A stretch of DNA of 64,000 nucleotides from Ziziphus jujuba (GCF_031755915.1 NC_083383.1:5074001-5138000); one strand, 5' to 3'. Counted from the first letter of the stretch, positions 11,541 to 23,416 are shown. Made by a program: numbers and translations. The notes: generated from the letters alone by a model not told the origin.

Positions 11541-14500
11541 ATGGCAGATTCTAGAATAAGAAGAGAGGATCCACCCTTGAGGATCAATGAGGAAGAGTCC
11601 GTAGCATTTCATGGCGATGACCGAGCTACCGGAAGTGGAGATCAAGTGGACTTGAGAACTATTTTGGAATCAATACAGCGGATGAGTGCTCAATTTGAGC
11701 ATGTAAATCAAAGAGTGGGAAGATTAGAAGCCTCACAAGGAAGGCCGAATACAAGAAATAGGCAAGAATTCCATGGAGGACGAGGCCGAGGACGAGGAGG
11801 TCGCGAGAGGCCGAGAGAGGAATTTGATGAGGAGCCATTGGACGGTGACTTTGAGGAAGGTATGGACGAAACCTTTGCTGTCCAAGATAGAGCTGGCCGT
11901 GGGAGATATAGGAGGGAGGATACAGATGAAGATTTGGGAAATATCAAGGTTAATATCCCACCTTTTATGGGTAAAAGTGATCCTGAAGCTTATTTGGAGT
12001 GGGAAGAGAAAATGGAGATGATTTTTGACTGCCACAACTATTCGGAAGGTAAGAAGGTGAAGATGGCAGCAATGGAGTTTGGCCATTATGCACTCCAATG
12101 GTGGATAAATGAGCAAAGCACCCGAAGGAGGGTTGGTGAAGACTTAATTACAACATGGCGACAAATGAAAGGAGTCATGAGGAAGCGGTTTGTGCCATCC
12201 CATTACCAAAGGTTGCTGCATCAAAGGCTTCAATCTTTGTCTCAAGGAAGTAGGTCCGTGGAGGATTATTACAAAGAGATGGAGATGTTAATGATGAGGT
12301 TAAACATGAGGGAGGATAGAGAGGCAACAATGGCAAGATTTCTTGGAGGGTTAAACCGTGACATTGCCAACCAACTTGAATTACAACAATACTTGGAATT
12401 GGAGGAGATGTTGCATGTAGCCATTAAACTTGAGAACCAATTCAAGAGGAGGGGTGTTAGTACATGGTTTGGAGGAGTTTCTAGCAGTGGAAGGACAAGT
12501 TCAAGTGGCTGGAAAAACAATTCCACTTATGAAAACAAGTTGAGGCCGAAATTAGGAGAAGAATCAACCAACCGGCCAAGAAGGGAGGTCAAGACCGAAT
12601 CTGTCCAAGCACTTAGAGGTGAAATAAAATCTGATCCTAAACCTCAAAAATCTAGAGAAATAATTTGTTTTAAGTGCCAAGGAAGAGGACACATATCCAG
12701 CCAATGCCCAAATAGAAGAATCATGGTATTAAAGGGTGATGGTGAGCTGGAATCCGCAAGTGAAGAAAGTGGCGCTGAAACCGAGCAAGAGGAGGATCGC
12801 AATGAAGATGAATCCGAACCTGTGGATACATCTAATGTCGAGTTGAGCTTGGTTTTAAGGAGAGTACTTGCTGTCTACAAGGATGAAGAGCAGATACAAA
12901 GGGAAAACATCTTCCACACTCGCTGCGAAATACAAGGTAAAATTTGTAGCATGATTATAGATAGTGGGAGTTGTACTAATGTGATAAGTAATCTTGTAGT
13001 TGATAAATTAGGCTTGAAAACAATTAAACATCCAGAACCTTATAGATTACAATGGCTTAATGATAGTGGTGAGATGAAAGTAAACAAACAAGCCAAAGTA
13101 AAATTTAATATAGGTAGATATGAGGATGTAGTTTTATGTGATATTGTGCCTATGATTGCTGGACATATACTATTAGGTAGACCATGGCAATTTCATAAAG
13201 ATGCTACTCATTTTGGTCGAGAAAATAGTATTGTTTTCAGGTTTAAAGGGAAGAAGATCAAGCTGGAACCATTATCTCCTAAAGAGGTTTACAAGGACCA
13301 ATTACAAATGCAACAAAGGAGAGAAGCCGAAAAGCTCAAGGAAAAAGCAAGTATGGCACCAACGGCTTCACCATCCTTTCATGAAGGTAAGATTGAGGTT
13401 GCTGACCAAGGTAAGGTTTCTAATGTTCATATTGAGTGGAAAGACCAAGAAAAAGCCGAGAGAGGGGTGAGAAAAGAGAGCAAACCCGAGAGCACACAAA
13501 AACTGGAAATTTCCGCCAATGAGAGCCAAACCGAGGAAAGAAAAAGAAAAGAAAGAAAAGAGAGGAAAAACCAGAATTTTTATTTGAGTTTAGGGGATAT
13601 TAATAAGGTTATTGAGTGTAAGAAACCTTTGCTGGTCATGCTTTACAAAGAAAATTATTTTAATGATCAAACTAACTTTGAAGAACTTGAATTGCCAAGT
13701 TCAATGATTTCTCTTTTGAAGGAATTTGGAGATGTCTTACCAAATGAAATTCCAAGTGGACTACCATCCAATCAAGAGGGAAAAGGTGAGCTTGCTATCC
13801 GAGGTAAGTCTTCTGATACTCAGGTTGTGTGGAAAAATTTTATTAAAACCAAGAGTGAGAAATTTGGTGCAAAAGCCGAGAGTGAGGAAGGTGAGATGGC
13901 ATTGAGTGAGAAAGGAAAAGGAAGACAAGAAAGGAAGAATATAAATTGTTATCTTAGCTTTGGTGATGTTAATAAAGTAATTATGAATAAAAAAACATTG
14001 CTGACCATGAAGTTTAAAGATACTTATTTAAAGATGTCTTTATTGCATAGAACTTTATCTACATTGTTGAGAGCTTTACGTAGTGGCAATTTGAAAATTT
14101 GGAAAATATTGTTTGCTAACTTTAAAAAGTGTAATTTTCACCATAATGAGCATGTATTTCTAGATTTTGTTGTAATAGTATTTGACCCAGGAGAATTGGT
14201 TTGGTTGCACTTACGAAAGGAAAGGTTTCCTAATCAAAGAACGTTAAAGCTCATGCCGCCTATGGATGGACCTTTTCAAGTTTTGGAGCCCAATAACAAG
14301 AATGCCTACAAGCTTGATTTACTAGGTGAGTATAACATGAGTGCTGCATTTAATGTTGCTGATTTAACTCCTTTTGCTGCAGGTGACGATCTTGATTTGA
14401 GGACAAATCCTTTTCAAGAGGAGGGGAATGATGTGATTCCGCCCGAGCCCGCTCTACCGATAACCCGCTGGGGTGCTGACTCGACACGGATGAAGACTAG

Positions 14501-14852
14501 GCCAAACACAAGAGCTCAAATTAAGAGATTTAAGGGCAACCTGGGAGTATTTATACAGAGGGTAATCAATCTCAACAGAGCTTGTCCATACTTGAAGATA
14601 CAAAGCTTATTCGAAGCATCCAAGTGGTGGAAGCCGATACGGACCCGGGTGACGGTTTTGGTACATTTTTGGAGTCCGAGAAGCATGAAATGGTTCCAAT
14701 GCTTTATGGGTTCAATACATATGCCTAAGAGGTCATGGAATCAAGTTAAAGCAGCCTCAAATGCAATCAAAAAGGGCTTGTACGGACAGCTTCAACAATT
14801 TGGCCGAATTTGCTGTATTGCTTGCTGGCTTTACTGTATTTTACTGTATTAG
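11541..14852 (+). CDS. Gag-protease polyprotein of a non-autonomous Ty3/gypsy-like element
   Basis: This is an open frame of 1103 codons. Gag covers about residues 1-370, with an arginine/glycine-rich stretch near residue 80 and a retrotransposon gag domain around 150-290. A CCHC zinc knuckle ([14 protein letters not shown]) sits near 375-388. The aspartic protease has DSG near 473 and LLGRPW near 546. Two related lysine/glutamate-rich modules, each ending in a YLSxGDxNKVI motif, follow at about 630-705 and 760-830. A remnant like the integrase C-terminus ([23 protein letters not shown]) covers about 880-955. The last 140 residues are read from the 3' LTR. Polymerase, RNase H and the integrase core are missing, in a family where they normally follow the protease. 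The start is the first ATG after the leader and matches the other copies. It could make capsid and protease in a live cell; expression is unproven. Confidence 0.88.
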   Translation: MADSRIRREDPPLRINEEESVAFHGDDRATGSGDQVDLRTILESIQRMSAQFEHVNQRVGRLEASQGRPNTRNRQEFHGGRGRGRGGRERPREEFDEEPLDGDFEEGMDETFAVQDRAGRGRYRREDTDEDLGNIKVNIPPFMGKSDPEAYLEWEEKMEMIFDCHNYSEGKKVKMAAMEFGHYALQWWINEQSTRRRVGEDLITTWRQMKGVMRKRFVPSHYQRLLHQRLQSLSQGSRSVEDYYKEMEMLMMRLNMREDREATMARFLGGLNRDIANQLELQQYLELEEMLHVAIKLENQFKRRGVSTWFGGVSSSGRTSSSGWKNNSTYENKLRPKLGEESTNRPRREVKTESVQALRGEIKSDPKPQKSREIICFKCQGRGHISSQCPNRRIMVLKGDGELESASEESGAETEQEEDRNEDESEPVDTSNVELSLVLRRVLAVYKDEEQIQRENIFHTRCEIQGKICSMIIDSGSCTNVISNLVVDKLGLKTIKHPEPYRLQWLNDSGEMKVNKQAKVKFNIGRYEDVVLCDIVPMIAGHILLGRPWQFHKDATHFGRENSIVFRFKGKKIKLEPLSPKEVYKDQLQMQQRREAEKLKEKASMAPTASPSFHEGKIEVADQGKVSNVHIEWKDQEKAERGVRKESKPESTQKLEISANESQTEERKRKERKERKNQNFYLSLGDINKVIECKKPLLVMLYKENYFNDQTNFEELELPSSMISLLKEFGDVLPNEIPSGLPSNQEGKGELAIRGKSSDTQVVWKNFIKTKSEKFGAKAESEEGEMALSEKGKGRQERKNINCYLSFGDVNKVIMNKKTLLTMKFKDTYLKMSLLHRTLSTLLRALRSGNLKIWKILFANFKKCNFHHNEHVFLDFVVIVFDPGELVWLHLRKERFPNQRTLKLMPPMDGPFQVLEPNNKNAYKLDLLGEYNMSAAFNVADLTPFAAGDDLDLRTNPFQEEGNDVIPPEPALPITRWGADSTRMKTRPNTRAQIKRFKGNLGVFIQRVINLNRACPYLKIQSLFEASKWWKPIRTRVTVLVHFWSPRSMKWFQCFMGSIHMPKRSWNQVKAASNAIKKGLYGQLQQFGRICCIACWLYCILLY
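14413..14428 (+). other. Polypurine tract of the intact element
   Basis: The purine-rich run AAGAGGAGGGGAA just before the 3' LTR is the expected primer for plus-strand synthesis. The ORF reads straight through it into the LTR. Confidence 0.75.
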
Positions 14853-15569
14853 CCTTTTCTTATTTTTCCAAGCATGGGCAACGTGTGGGCCTTCATATTC
14901 AGTTTATTTGGCATCCTACAAAGCATCTAGAAGCTGATTTGGAGCTCAATTTGGTCAAAGATTGGTCAAAGTCAATTTAGTCAAAAAGCTAGTATTTTAG
15001 TTTCCTAATTTTATTCTACTTTTTGTTTTAGGAAACTACCATTATTTTTTAGTTTCTATTTATTTATTTTCTGGACAAATAAGATTAGGAAAGTTATTAT
15101 TTTATTATTTTCATTGTAAATTAATTAATTCCTAATTCAAAATAAAGGAATTAATTAATCCAAATTAGATTAGGAAAAGGAAAGTTTCGGCCAAGGTAGA
15201 CTTCTTCATTGTGTGGCCGGTTTTTCCTAGGGTTTTTAGGGTTTATTTTGTTTCTTTCAAAGCCTATTTAAAGGCTTATTTTTCATTAATAATAAAAACT
15301 TTGAAACTTTGATTTGATTGAGAAAATACTTGTGAGATTAATTATCTCTTTGTTCTTTGAGAACACCTAAAACACCATTAGAGAATTGGTTGTTTTAGCT
15401 TGACTTATCAATAGGTTTACCATCCCCTATTGTGGCGTCTACATTATACCAAGGTTTCTAACCACAGGTTGGTTAGGGGTTGAGGTCCATTCCATTAGAA
15501 CTTGAACTTAATTAAGATCCGGGCTAATATAATACGGGTTTAGGAGCAGGTCGTCCTAGGTTCGTATCA
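14429..15569 (+). repeat. 3' LTR of the intact element
   Basis: It is 1141 bp and appears identical to the 5' LTR. It is followed by the TSD CTTCT (15570-15574), after which the gag start of unit B resumes. It encodes the last 140 residues of the polyprotein, ending at 14852. Confidence 0.93.
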
Positions 15570-15574
15570 CTTCT

Positions 15575-16741
15575 TATTCTAGAATCTGCCATGTTAGTAA
15601 AATACTGCAAAAATAAAATAAATCCTCACAATATTCACTCCCTCACGTGTTTCACTTAAACAAGGTCTCGACACTCGTATTTGAACACTAGTTTCGGCTT
15701 TTACCCTCTTTTAAGCTCACACACTCTTGCCTTTTCCACTCAATGAATTATCTCAAAGTTCTAATTAAAACACCCACAAAACAGCAATTAGATCACTAGT
15801 ATGTTTTAATTAAACTTATCAACAAAACAGTAGCAAAAAGTAGGCAATACCGAAAGAATCCAACAAATCCTAATTTTTCTGCTTTCTAGACAAGAAAACA
15901 CAAAATAATGGTAAAACGTTGGAATTTTTGAAAACTGCACCAGATGGTAGTAGATTATGAGTTCAAGAATAAAATTCCAGGAAAAGAAATTCAAATACGA
16001 TCAAGAATCAAAGAGAACAAAAATATAGAAAAGTGTTGGTTGTTGTTCTTGTAATTCAAGTTTTGTATCAATTCCTTTAACTAATTTTAATCCAAAAAAT
16101 TTAATCACCCAAAATCCAAATATCGAGCAGCAAGAATAATTTCCCAGCAACTCAAATATTGAATAAATAATCAAAAACCAGCAGCTCCAACAAATTTCCA
16201 GCAAACAAATCAAACTCCAACAAACTGAATTTTTTTTTTTTTTTATTCGACTTTACCTCTTCTTTCTTTTTTTCTTTTTTTTTCACTCACAGAACTCAAA
16301 CAACTGCAGTAGCAAGAATAATTACCAAAACTGCAATTCCAACTCCAAAACAAACACCAAACCGTGACCTCCAAATAAACACAATGTGCAGTTTTTTTTT
16401 TTCTTTTTTTTAAATGATGCCGCAAACTTCTTCTTTTTTTTTTTTTTTTTTAATATATGAATGCAAATTTCTAAGACTAAAACAGCAAAGAAAAATCAAC
16501 AAAAACCAAATTAACAATAACAATGATAAAAGACAACCAACAAACTAGGAAACAAAAATACGATAAAACTAGGAAATCCTAATTCAACTAGGAATGAATA
16601 TATTTTTTTTTTTTTTTAAGATGCTGAACGTGTATAGGATGGATGCAACCTTAACCTAATGCTAAAATTGTAGAATAACACAAAAACAAATAAAACAAAT
16701 AAAGATAGATCAAACCTGAACAAAATTTAGCTCTGATACCA
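15575..16741 (-). other. Unit B gag start, leader and primer binding site
   Basis: This is the continuation of unit B beyond the nested element. The first codons of gag (MADSRI) are read on the minus strand from 15592. The homopolymer-rich leader follows to about 16729. The primer site TGGTATCAGAGC reads on the minus strand at 16741-16730, two bases from LTR 3. No other gene is visible in this stretch. Confidence 0.85.
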
Positions 16742-16743
16742 AA

Positions 16744-17879
16744 TGATACGAACCTAGGACGACCTGCTCCCAAACCCGTATTATATTAGCCCGGATCTTA
16801 ATTAAGTTCAAGTTCTAATGGAATTGACCTCAACCCCTAACCAACCTGTGGTTAGAAACCTTGGTATAATGTAGACGCCACAATAGGGGATGGAAAACCT
16901 ATTGATAAGTCAAGCTAAAACAACCAATTCTCTAATGGTGTTTTAGGTGTTCTCAAAGAACAAAGAGATAATTAATCTCACAAGTATTTTCTTAATCAAA
17001 TCAAAGTTGTTTTCTTATTGATAACTAAGCCTTTAAATAGGATACAAAGCCATGAAATAAAACCCTAGAACATAAAGAAAACCAGCCACCACACATAAAG
17101 CAACCTAGTTGGCTGAAACTATACTTCCTTTCCTAATCTAAGTTTGATTAATTAATTCCTTTATATTAAATTAGGAATTAATTAATTTACAATGGAAAGA
17201 ATAAAATAAAAACCTTCCTAAAGTTACTTTTCCAGAAAATAAATAAATAAAAACCAAAAAGTAATGGTAGTTTCCTAAAACAAAAAGTAAAAACAAATTA
17301 GGAAACTAAAAATGCTAGCCTTTTTGATCAAGTTGACTTTGATCAATCTTTGACCTCTTTGAGCTTCAAATCAGCTTCTAGATGATTTGTAGGATGCCAA
17401 ATAAGCTGAATATGAAGCCCCACACGTTGCCCATGCTTGGAAAAATAAGAAAAGGCTAATACAGTAAAATACAGTAAAGTCAGCAAGCAATACAGCAAAT
17501 TCGGCCAAATTGTTGAGGCTGTCCGTACAAGCCCTTTTTGATTGCATTTGAGGCTGCTTTAACTTGATTCCATGACCTCTTAGGCATATGTATTGAACCC
17601 ATAAAGCATTGGAGCCATTTCATGCTTCCCGGACTCTAAACATGTACCAAAACCGTCACCCGGGTCCGTATCAACTTCCACCGCTTGGATGCTTAGAATA
17701 GGCTTTGTATCATCAAGTATGGACAAGCTCTGTTGAGATTGATTACCCCCTGTATAAATACTCCCAGGTTGTCCTTAAATCTCTTAATTTGAGCTCTTGT
17801 GATTGGCCTAGTCTTCATCTGTGTCGAGTCAGCACCCCAGCAGGTTATCGGTGGAGCGGGCTCGGGCGGAATCACATCA
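16744..17879 (-). repeat. LTR 3 (5' LTR of unit B)
   Basis: This 1136-bp LTR closes the three-LTR array. It ends at 17879 and is followed by the TSD GTTTT and the continuation of psaI. It has a few private substitutions, for example GAGCTTC where LTR 1 and LTR 2 have GAGCATC. Confidence 0.92.
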
Positions 17880-17942
17880 GTTTTTCTGGCAATTGCAATG
17901 GTTTCTTTTTCTCTTCATGTCCAAAAAAACAAAATTTTTTAA
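17880..17942 (+). pseudogene. psaI: psaI fragment, right part
   Basis: This is the C-terminal half of PsaI (LAIAMVSFSLHVQKNKIF, then TAA at 17940-17942). It continues in frame from 1-38 across the retrotransposon array. The frame carries no stop or frameshift of its own, only substitutions. Loss of function comes from the insertion and from its location in a nuclear plastid-DNA copy. Confidence 0.88.
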
Positions 17943-18361
17943 ATACGATGGGGCAAAATCTTATCTATTTTTTTTCTTTCAAGACTTACGTGAATCATAG
18001 CACGGATATCTATTTATTAGAATATGGTATAACATGTGGCCTCTTCTGAGCATAAGCTCGTACGAATGTGTAAACATGATATATGAGTAACTGAATTAGA
18101 GCCATTTTCAAATGTATCGATATCAAGATGAATTTTTGAAATGTAAAGTCAATATACATATGTGGATATCTATAAGATATCATATGAAAGGGATGTTTGA
18201 ATTTTAGTTTAGATATAGGCAATTCGATGAATTGCTCCTAAAAGTTCACATCATAACAGTGTTAGTTGATGAGAGTTAATTTGGAAACAAAAAAATGAAA
18301 GTAATTTTTTTTTTTTGGTTATTCCCCAATTCCAATAAAATGCAACTAGATCTAGTATAGT
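17943..18361 (+). other. psaI-ycf4 spacer
   Basis: This is plastid-type spacer between psaI and ycf4, AT-rich, with no ORF of substance. It keeps the gene order of a normal large single-copy region. Confidence 0.7.
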
Positions 18362-18763
18362 ATGAGTTGGAAATCAGACCATATATGGATAGAACTTATG
18401 GCAGGGTCTCGAAAAACGAGAATTTCTGCTGGGCCTTTATCCTTTTTTTTAGGCTCATTAGGATTTTTATTGGGTTGAATTTCCAGTTATTTTGGCAGGA
18501 ATTTTATATATTTAGTTCCCTCTCAGTAAATAATTTTTTTTCCATAAGGGATCGTAATGTCTTTCTACGAAATTGCAGGTCTTTTATTGATTCCTATTTA
18601 TGGTGCACAATTACGTGGAATGTAGGTAGTGGTTATGATCGATTAGATATAAAGGAAGGAATAGTGTGTATTTTTCGTTGGGGATTTCCTGGAAAAAATC
18701 ATTGCATCTTCCTCTGATTCCTTATGGAAGACATTTAGTCCATCAGAATAGAAGTTAAAGAGG
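18362..18763 (+). pseudogene. ycf4: ycf4 5' portion (photosystem I assembly protein)
   Basis: The sequence starts at ATG 18362 with the Ycf4 N-terminus ([18 protein letters not shown]). It continues, with frameshifts, through [16 protein letters not shown] and [40 protein letters not shown] to a conserved region ending IRIEVKE. Ycf4 is a thylakoid membrane protein of about 184 residues needed for photosystem I assembly. Here about two thirds are present, in more than one frame. At 18763 it is cut by a Ty3/gypsy-like element whose left TSD is AGAGG (18759-18763). The 3' third was not found anywhere else in the window. Confidence 0.88.
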
Positions 18764-19906
18764 TGATGTGATTCTGCCCGAGCCCGCTCAATCGATAATC
18801 CACTGGGTGCTAACCCGACACGGATGAAGACCAGGCCAATCACAAGAGCTCAAATTAAGAGATTTAAGGACAAAATGGGAACATTTATACAGGGGGTAAT
18901 CAATTCTCAATAGAGCTTATCCATATTTGAAGATACAAATCCTATTCTAAGCATCAAAGTGGTGGAAGCCGATACGAACCCGGGTTGCAGTTTTGGTGCA
19001 AATATGGACAATGGGCAGCATGAAATAGTTATAACTCTTTATGAATTCAATACATATGTATAAGAGGATATGGAATCAAGTCAAGGCAGCTTCAAAGGCA
19101 TTCAAAAAGGGGTTGTACAGATAGCTTCAAATTTGGCCTGTTTTTTACTGTATTTTCTGCTGGCTTTACTGTATTTTGCTGAGTTGGTTTTTTCTTCCTC
19201 TTCCAAGCATGGCCAACGTGTGGGACTTCATATTCAGTTTATTTGGCATCCTAAAAAGCATATTGAACCTGATTTGGAGTTCAAATTAGTCAAAGATTGG
19301 TCAAAGTCAACTTAGTCAAAAAGCTAGTATTTTAGTTTCCTAATTTGTCTTTACTTTTTATTTTAGGAAACTTCCATTACTTTTTAGTTTTTATTTATTT
19401 ATTTTCTGGAAAAATAAGTTTAGGAAAGTTATTAATTTATTATTTCCATTGTAAATTAATTAATTTCTAATTCAAAATAAAGGAATTAATTAATCAAATT
19501 TAGTCTAGGAAACTTAGTTTAGGACATATTAGAATTCGACCAAGTTTCCTAATTCCTATAGGAGTCCGGTTTTGAATTAATTTTTTAGGGTTTTTTTCTT
19601 TGTAATCTTAGTGTATTTAAAGGCTTATTTTGAATGAGAAATCAAGCTTGAATTTTATACAGAAATTATTTGTGAGATTGAATCTCTCTTTGTTCTTTTG
19701 AACACCTAAAACACCATTAGTGAATGAGTGTTTTAGTTTTGACTTATCAATAAGACATCCATCACCTATTGTGGCGTGTTCATTATATACCAAGGTTTCT
19801 AATCACAGGTTGGTTAGAGGTTGAGGTGACCATAAGAACTTGAACATAATTAGATCCGGGCTAATATAATACGGGTTTAGGAGTAGGTCATCCTAGGTTC
19901 ATATGA
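18764..19906 (+). repeat. 5' LTR of the ycf4 element
   Basis: This LTR is 1143 bp. It starts TGATGTG and ends in a mutated ATATGA where the intact copy has GTATCA. It is clearly diverged from its partner at 36915, for example CTGCCCG against CCACCCG near the start, consistent with an old insertion. Confidence 0.9.
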
Positions 19907-19908
19907 TT

Positions 19909-19920
19909 TGGTATCAGAGC
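19909..19920 (+). promoter_or_regulatory. Primer binding site of the ycf4 element
   Basis: TGGTATCAGAGC, complementary to initiator methionine tRNA, lies two bases after the LTR. Confidence 0.88.
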
Positions 19921-21067
19921 CAAATTTTGTTCAGGTTTAATCTATCTTTATTTGCTTTTTTTTTTGTGTTATTCTACAATTTTATCATTAGGTTAAGGTT
20001 GCTTCTAATATCATACATGTTCTGCATCTTAAAAAATAAATAAATAAATAAATATTCATTCCTAGTTGAATTAGGTTTCCTAATTTTATCATATTTTTGT
20101 TCCCTAGTTTGTTGGTTGTTTTTCATCATTGTTCCTGTTAATTTTGGTTTTTGTTGATTTTCCTTTGCTGTTTTAGTCTTAAATATTTGCAATCATATAT
20201 TAAAAAAAAAATATTTGAAGAGTGGGGTTTGCGGAATAAAAAAAAAAAAAATTTGCATAATTTGAATTTTTGATTGGGAGGTCATGCGTTTGGTGTTTGT
20301 TTTGGAGTTGGAATTGCAATTTTTGGTAATTATTCCTGCTACTGCAGTTGTTTATGTTCTGTAAGTGAAAAAAAAAAAAAAAAAAAAAGAGAAGAGGTAA
20401 AGCTGAATAAATAAAAAAAAAAAAAATTGGGTTTCTTGAATTTGGTGTTGATATTTGAGGTTGGGAACACATTTGATTTTGGATTTGATTTGTGATATGT
20501 TGAGTTTCTGGAGAATTATTTTGTTGGATATTTGAGTTTTGGATTCTTAAATTATTTGGATTAAAATTAGTTAAAGGATTTGATACAAAACTTGAATTAC
20601 AAGAACAACAACCAACACTTTTCTATATTTTTGTTCTCTTTGATTCTTGTTCGTATTTGGGTTTCTTTTTCTAGAATTTTATTCTTGAACTCATAATCTA
20701 TTACCATCTGGTCCAGTTCTTCAAAATTCCAAAGTTTTCTCATTAATTTGCTTTATTTTACCTAAAAAAGCCGAAAACTAGGTTTTGTAGAATTCCTTCG
20801 GTATTGCCTATTTTTTTTTTTTGGTACTGTATTGTTGATAATTTTAATTAAAATATACTTGTGATCTAATTGCTATTTTTTGGGTGTTTTAATTAGAACT
20901 TTAAGATAATTCATTGAGAGGAAAAGGGCAAGAGAGTGTGGGCATAAAGGAGGGTTAAAAGCCAAAACTAGTGTGCAAACACGAGTGTCGAGTTCTTAAT
21001 TGAGTGAAACATGTGAGGAAGTGATATTTGGTGAGAATTTATTTTATTTTGTATTATTTATACTAAC
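19921..21067 (+). other. Untranslated leader of the ycf4 element
   Basis: This leader of about 1.15 kb is homologous to the leaders of the related elements, with A tracts near 20200, 20240, 20370 and 20410. No long ORF is visible. Confidence 0.65.
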
Positions 21068-22415
21068 ATGGAAGATTCAAGGGTGAGAAGAGGAGATCCA
21101 CCTTTGAGAATTAATGAACAAGAGTCTGTAGGATTCCATGGCGGTTCCCAAGCTACGGGAAATGGAGAGCAAATGGACATGAGGGCTATATTGGAGCAAT
21201 TACAGCAGATGAATGCTCGATTTGACCATTTAAATCAAAAGATGGAAAGGTTAGAAACATCCCAAGGAGTGCCCAATATAAGGTTAGATGCTCATGGAGG
21301 TCGAGGTTGAGGAGGCCGAAGGCAACCAAAAGAGGAATTCGGGGGAAGTAACTATGAAGACAACTTAGATGAAGGGTTTGATGAAATTTTTGAACCTCAA
21401 GAAAGACTAATCCATGGGAGACCAGCAAGGAATGAAGATGATGATCTTGACAATATCAAGGTAAATATCCCACCATTCATGGGTAAAAGTGATCCAGAAG
21501 CATATTTGGAATGGGAGGAGAGAATGGAAATGATTTTCGATTGTCATCATTATTCGGAGGCCAAGAAGGTGAAGATGCCAGCAGTGGAGTTTGGTCATTA
21601 TGCACTCCAATGGTGGACAAATGAGCAAACTACTCGAAGGAGAGTTGGTGATGACTTGATCACTACATGGTGCCAAATGAAGGGAGCCATGAGGAAGCGG
21701 TTCGTGCCATCACATTATCATAGGTTGCTGCATCAAAGGCTTCAATCCCTATCTCAAGGAAGTAGGTCCGTGGAGGATTATTACAAGGAGATGGAGATGC
21801 TTATGACGAGATTGAACTTGAATGAAGATAGGAAAACAACCATGACAAGGTTTCTTGGTGGTTTGAATCTTGAAATAGCCAATCAACTAGAATTGCAACA
21901 ATATGTGGAATTGGAAGAGATGTTGCATGTGGGAGGTCCAATTTAAGTGGCTGGAGGAACAATCCCATCTATGAAAGCAAGCCAAAGCTAGAAATCGGAT
22001 AAGAAAGTTGAAACCGACCAAGGAAGGAGACTAGAACCGAATCTGTCCAAGCACCAAAGAATGAGGTAAAATTAGATCATAAACCTTCTAGAACTCATGA
22101 TGTTATGTGTTTTAAGTGCAAGGACAAAGAACACATCGCTAGCCAATGCCCCAATAGAAGAGTCATGGTGTTAAAGGCCAATGGCGAGCTAGAATCGAAA
22201 AGTGAAGAAAGTGAGGATGAAGCCAAGCAACATGAGGAGGATTTGGAGGATGAACCCGAAACCTTGCAAGCATCCACTGCCAAATTAAACTTGATTTCTA
22301 GGAGAGTACTTGCTGCATACAAAGATGAGGATATAATTCAAAGAGAGAACATCTTCCACAACCGATGTGAGATTCAAGGTAAGATTTGTAGTATGATTAT
22401 TGATAGTGGAAGTTG
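21068..22415 (+). pseudogene. gag and start of protease of the ycf4 element (degenerate)
   Basis: The frame opens with [20 protein letters not shown], the family's Gag start. A TGA interrupts it at about 21308 after HGGRG. Gag continues from about 21479 ([20 protein letters not shown]) to 21946. There a deletion has removed the stretch after MLHV that reads AIKLEHQFKRKG in its relatives. The zinc knuckle (CFKCKDKEHIASQC) and an acidic linker follow. The protease is cut inside the active-site motif IIDSGSC at 22415 by a copia insertion (TSD AGTTG). Confidence 0.85.
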
Positions 22416-23416
22416 TGATGGAATTTGGTGTAGGTTTATGTTGTTGTACCCTAGAGCACAATCATTCAAGGTGTTAGTCAAGAATGATTGTTGTTGGTTC
22501 TTGGTTCTTGATTTTGTTTTTTTTGGTTTGTTAAGGTTTTGTTTCTGGTTTTAATGGAGGTTTAGGGTTCTTGGGAAGGTTGCTAGCTTTTGGGAAGAAG
22601 AAGAAAACAAATGTAGTAGTTGAGAGAGAGAGAGAGAGAGAAAGCCAAAATTGTTGTTTTTTCAAAATTTTTGAATATTACTTTCTGAACGTTTTCATTA
22701 CAATTTTCATACTTTTAAATACATCAAAAAGACAATAAGACATGCTACCATATTGAGCAATAAATACAAAAGCATTAAAAGTAACCAACCAAGCCAAACT
22801 ACTCAACTAACTCTAATCAATGTGCTGGGCATGCAAGAAACCTTCTTTAATGGGCAGTTCCGTTTGTCTGAGGCATTTGAATTTGAAAACCAGCTCCATT
22901 TGACTTGGAAATTGGAGGGAAGTCTTTTTGAATATTAAACTATGTTCTGGCCAAAAATCAGATAGAACAAAGTCCATTTACCCATTCAAAAATAATCAAA
23001 CCCGAAGCAGTTTTGTCCAGATTTCTGGGCAACAAAACTGCACAATGGTCAAATTTTTTAGGGCTTAACTCAGCCTTCCCAGCTTCAAATTGGACCATTC
23101 TTTTTTTTGCTGCTTTCTCCACATTTCTAGTTTATTATATCCAAAATTCAGATCCAAATTCCAAACCTTCTTCAAACGGCATCCAAGGAAGTGGACTTAT
23201 GTTGCTGGAAATACAATTTCAGCAACTAGACAAAAAGGCCCTAAGCTTTAGGTAATGAGCTTAGGGCATTACAAAAAAGATATTGTTCTTAAACATTACA
23301 AGATAAAATAAAATGCATAAACATAAATAATGTTTGGTCTTTGATGTTGCAAAACAAAGAGTGCAAGTGTAACCGAACTACCTTGTACATTGTAGCAAGA
23401 TCACCACATTTCAACA
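22416..23416 (-). repeat. 3' LTR of copia element 1
   Basis: This LTR is about 1001 bp and on the minus strand runs from TGTTGAAATG to TTCCATCA. It includes a short GA microsatellite (about 22622-22641). It differs from its partner at 28744 at many positions, so this is not a recent insertion. Confidence 0.9.

Larger units (their letters stand above)
9219..15569 (+). mobile_element. Intact young non-autonomous Ty3/gypsy-like element
   Basis: The element is complete: TSD CTTCT at 9214-9218 and 15570-15574, LTRs of 1141 bp at 9219-10359 and 14429-15569 that look identical in every stretch compared, initiator-Met primer site, leader, a single uninterrupted 1103-codon ORF and a polypurine tract. 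It is inserted in antisense orientation into the start of the gag gene of unit B. Identical LTRs indicate a very recent insertion. Its ORF has no reverse transcriptase, RNase H or integrase core, so mobility must have depended on enzymes from another element. Confidence 0.93.
39..17879 (-). mobile_element. Three-LTR Ty3/gypsy-like array (LTR-internal-LTR-internal-LTR) in psaI
   Basis: Three 1136-bp LTRs (39-1174, 5213-6348, 16744-17879) alternate with two almost identical internal regions, all on the minus strand. The outer ends carry a matching TSD GTTTT (34-38 and 17880-17884), so the array occupies one original insertion site. Unit A is 1175-5212. Unit B is 6349-9218 plus 15575-16743 and is interrupted by a younger plus-strand element (9219-15569). 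Each internal region has a primer site, a long untranslated leader and a gag-protease ORF without reverse transcriptase. The middle LTR is shared, which is the structure expected from unequal recombination between the LTRs of one inserted element on sister or homologous chromatids. Confidence 0.9.

Noticed and set aside
20200..20472. Minus-strand ORFs in the leader of the ycf4 element
   Set aside because: They consist of Phe and Asn runs from homopolymer tracts. They are not conserved in the other leaders and have no domain.
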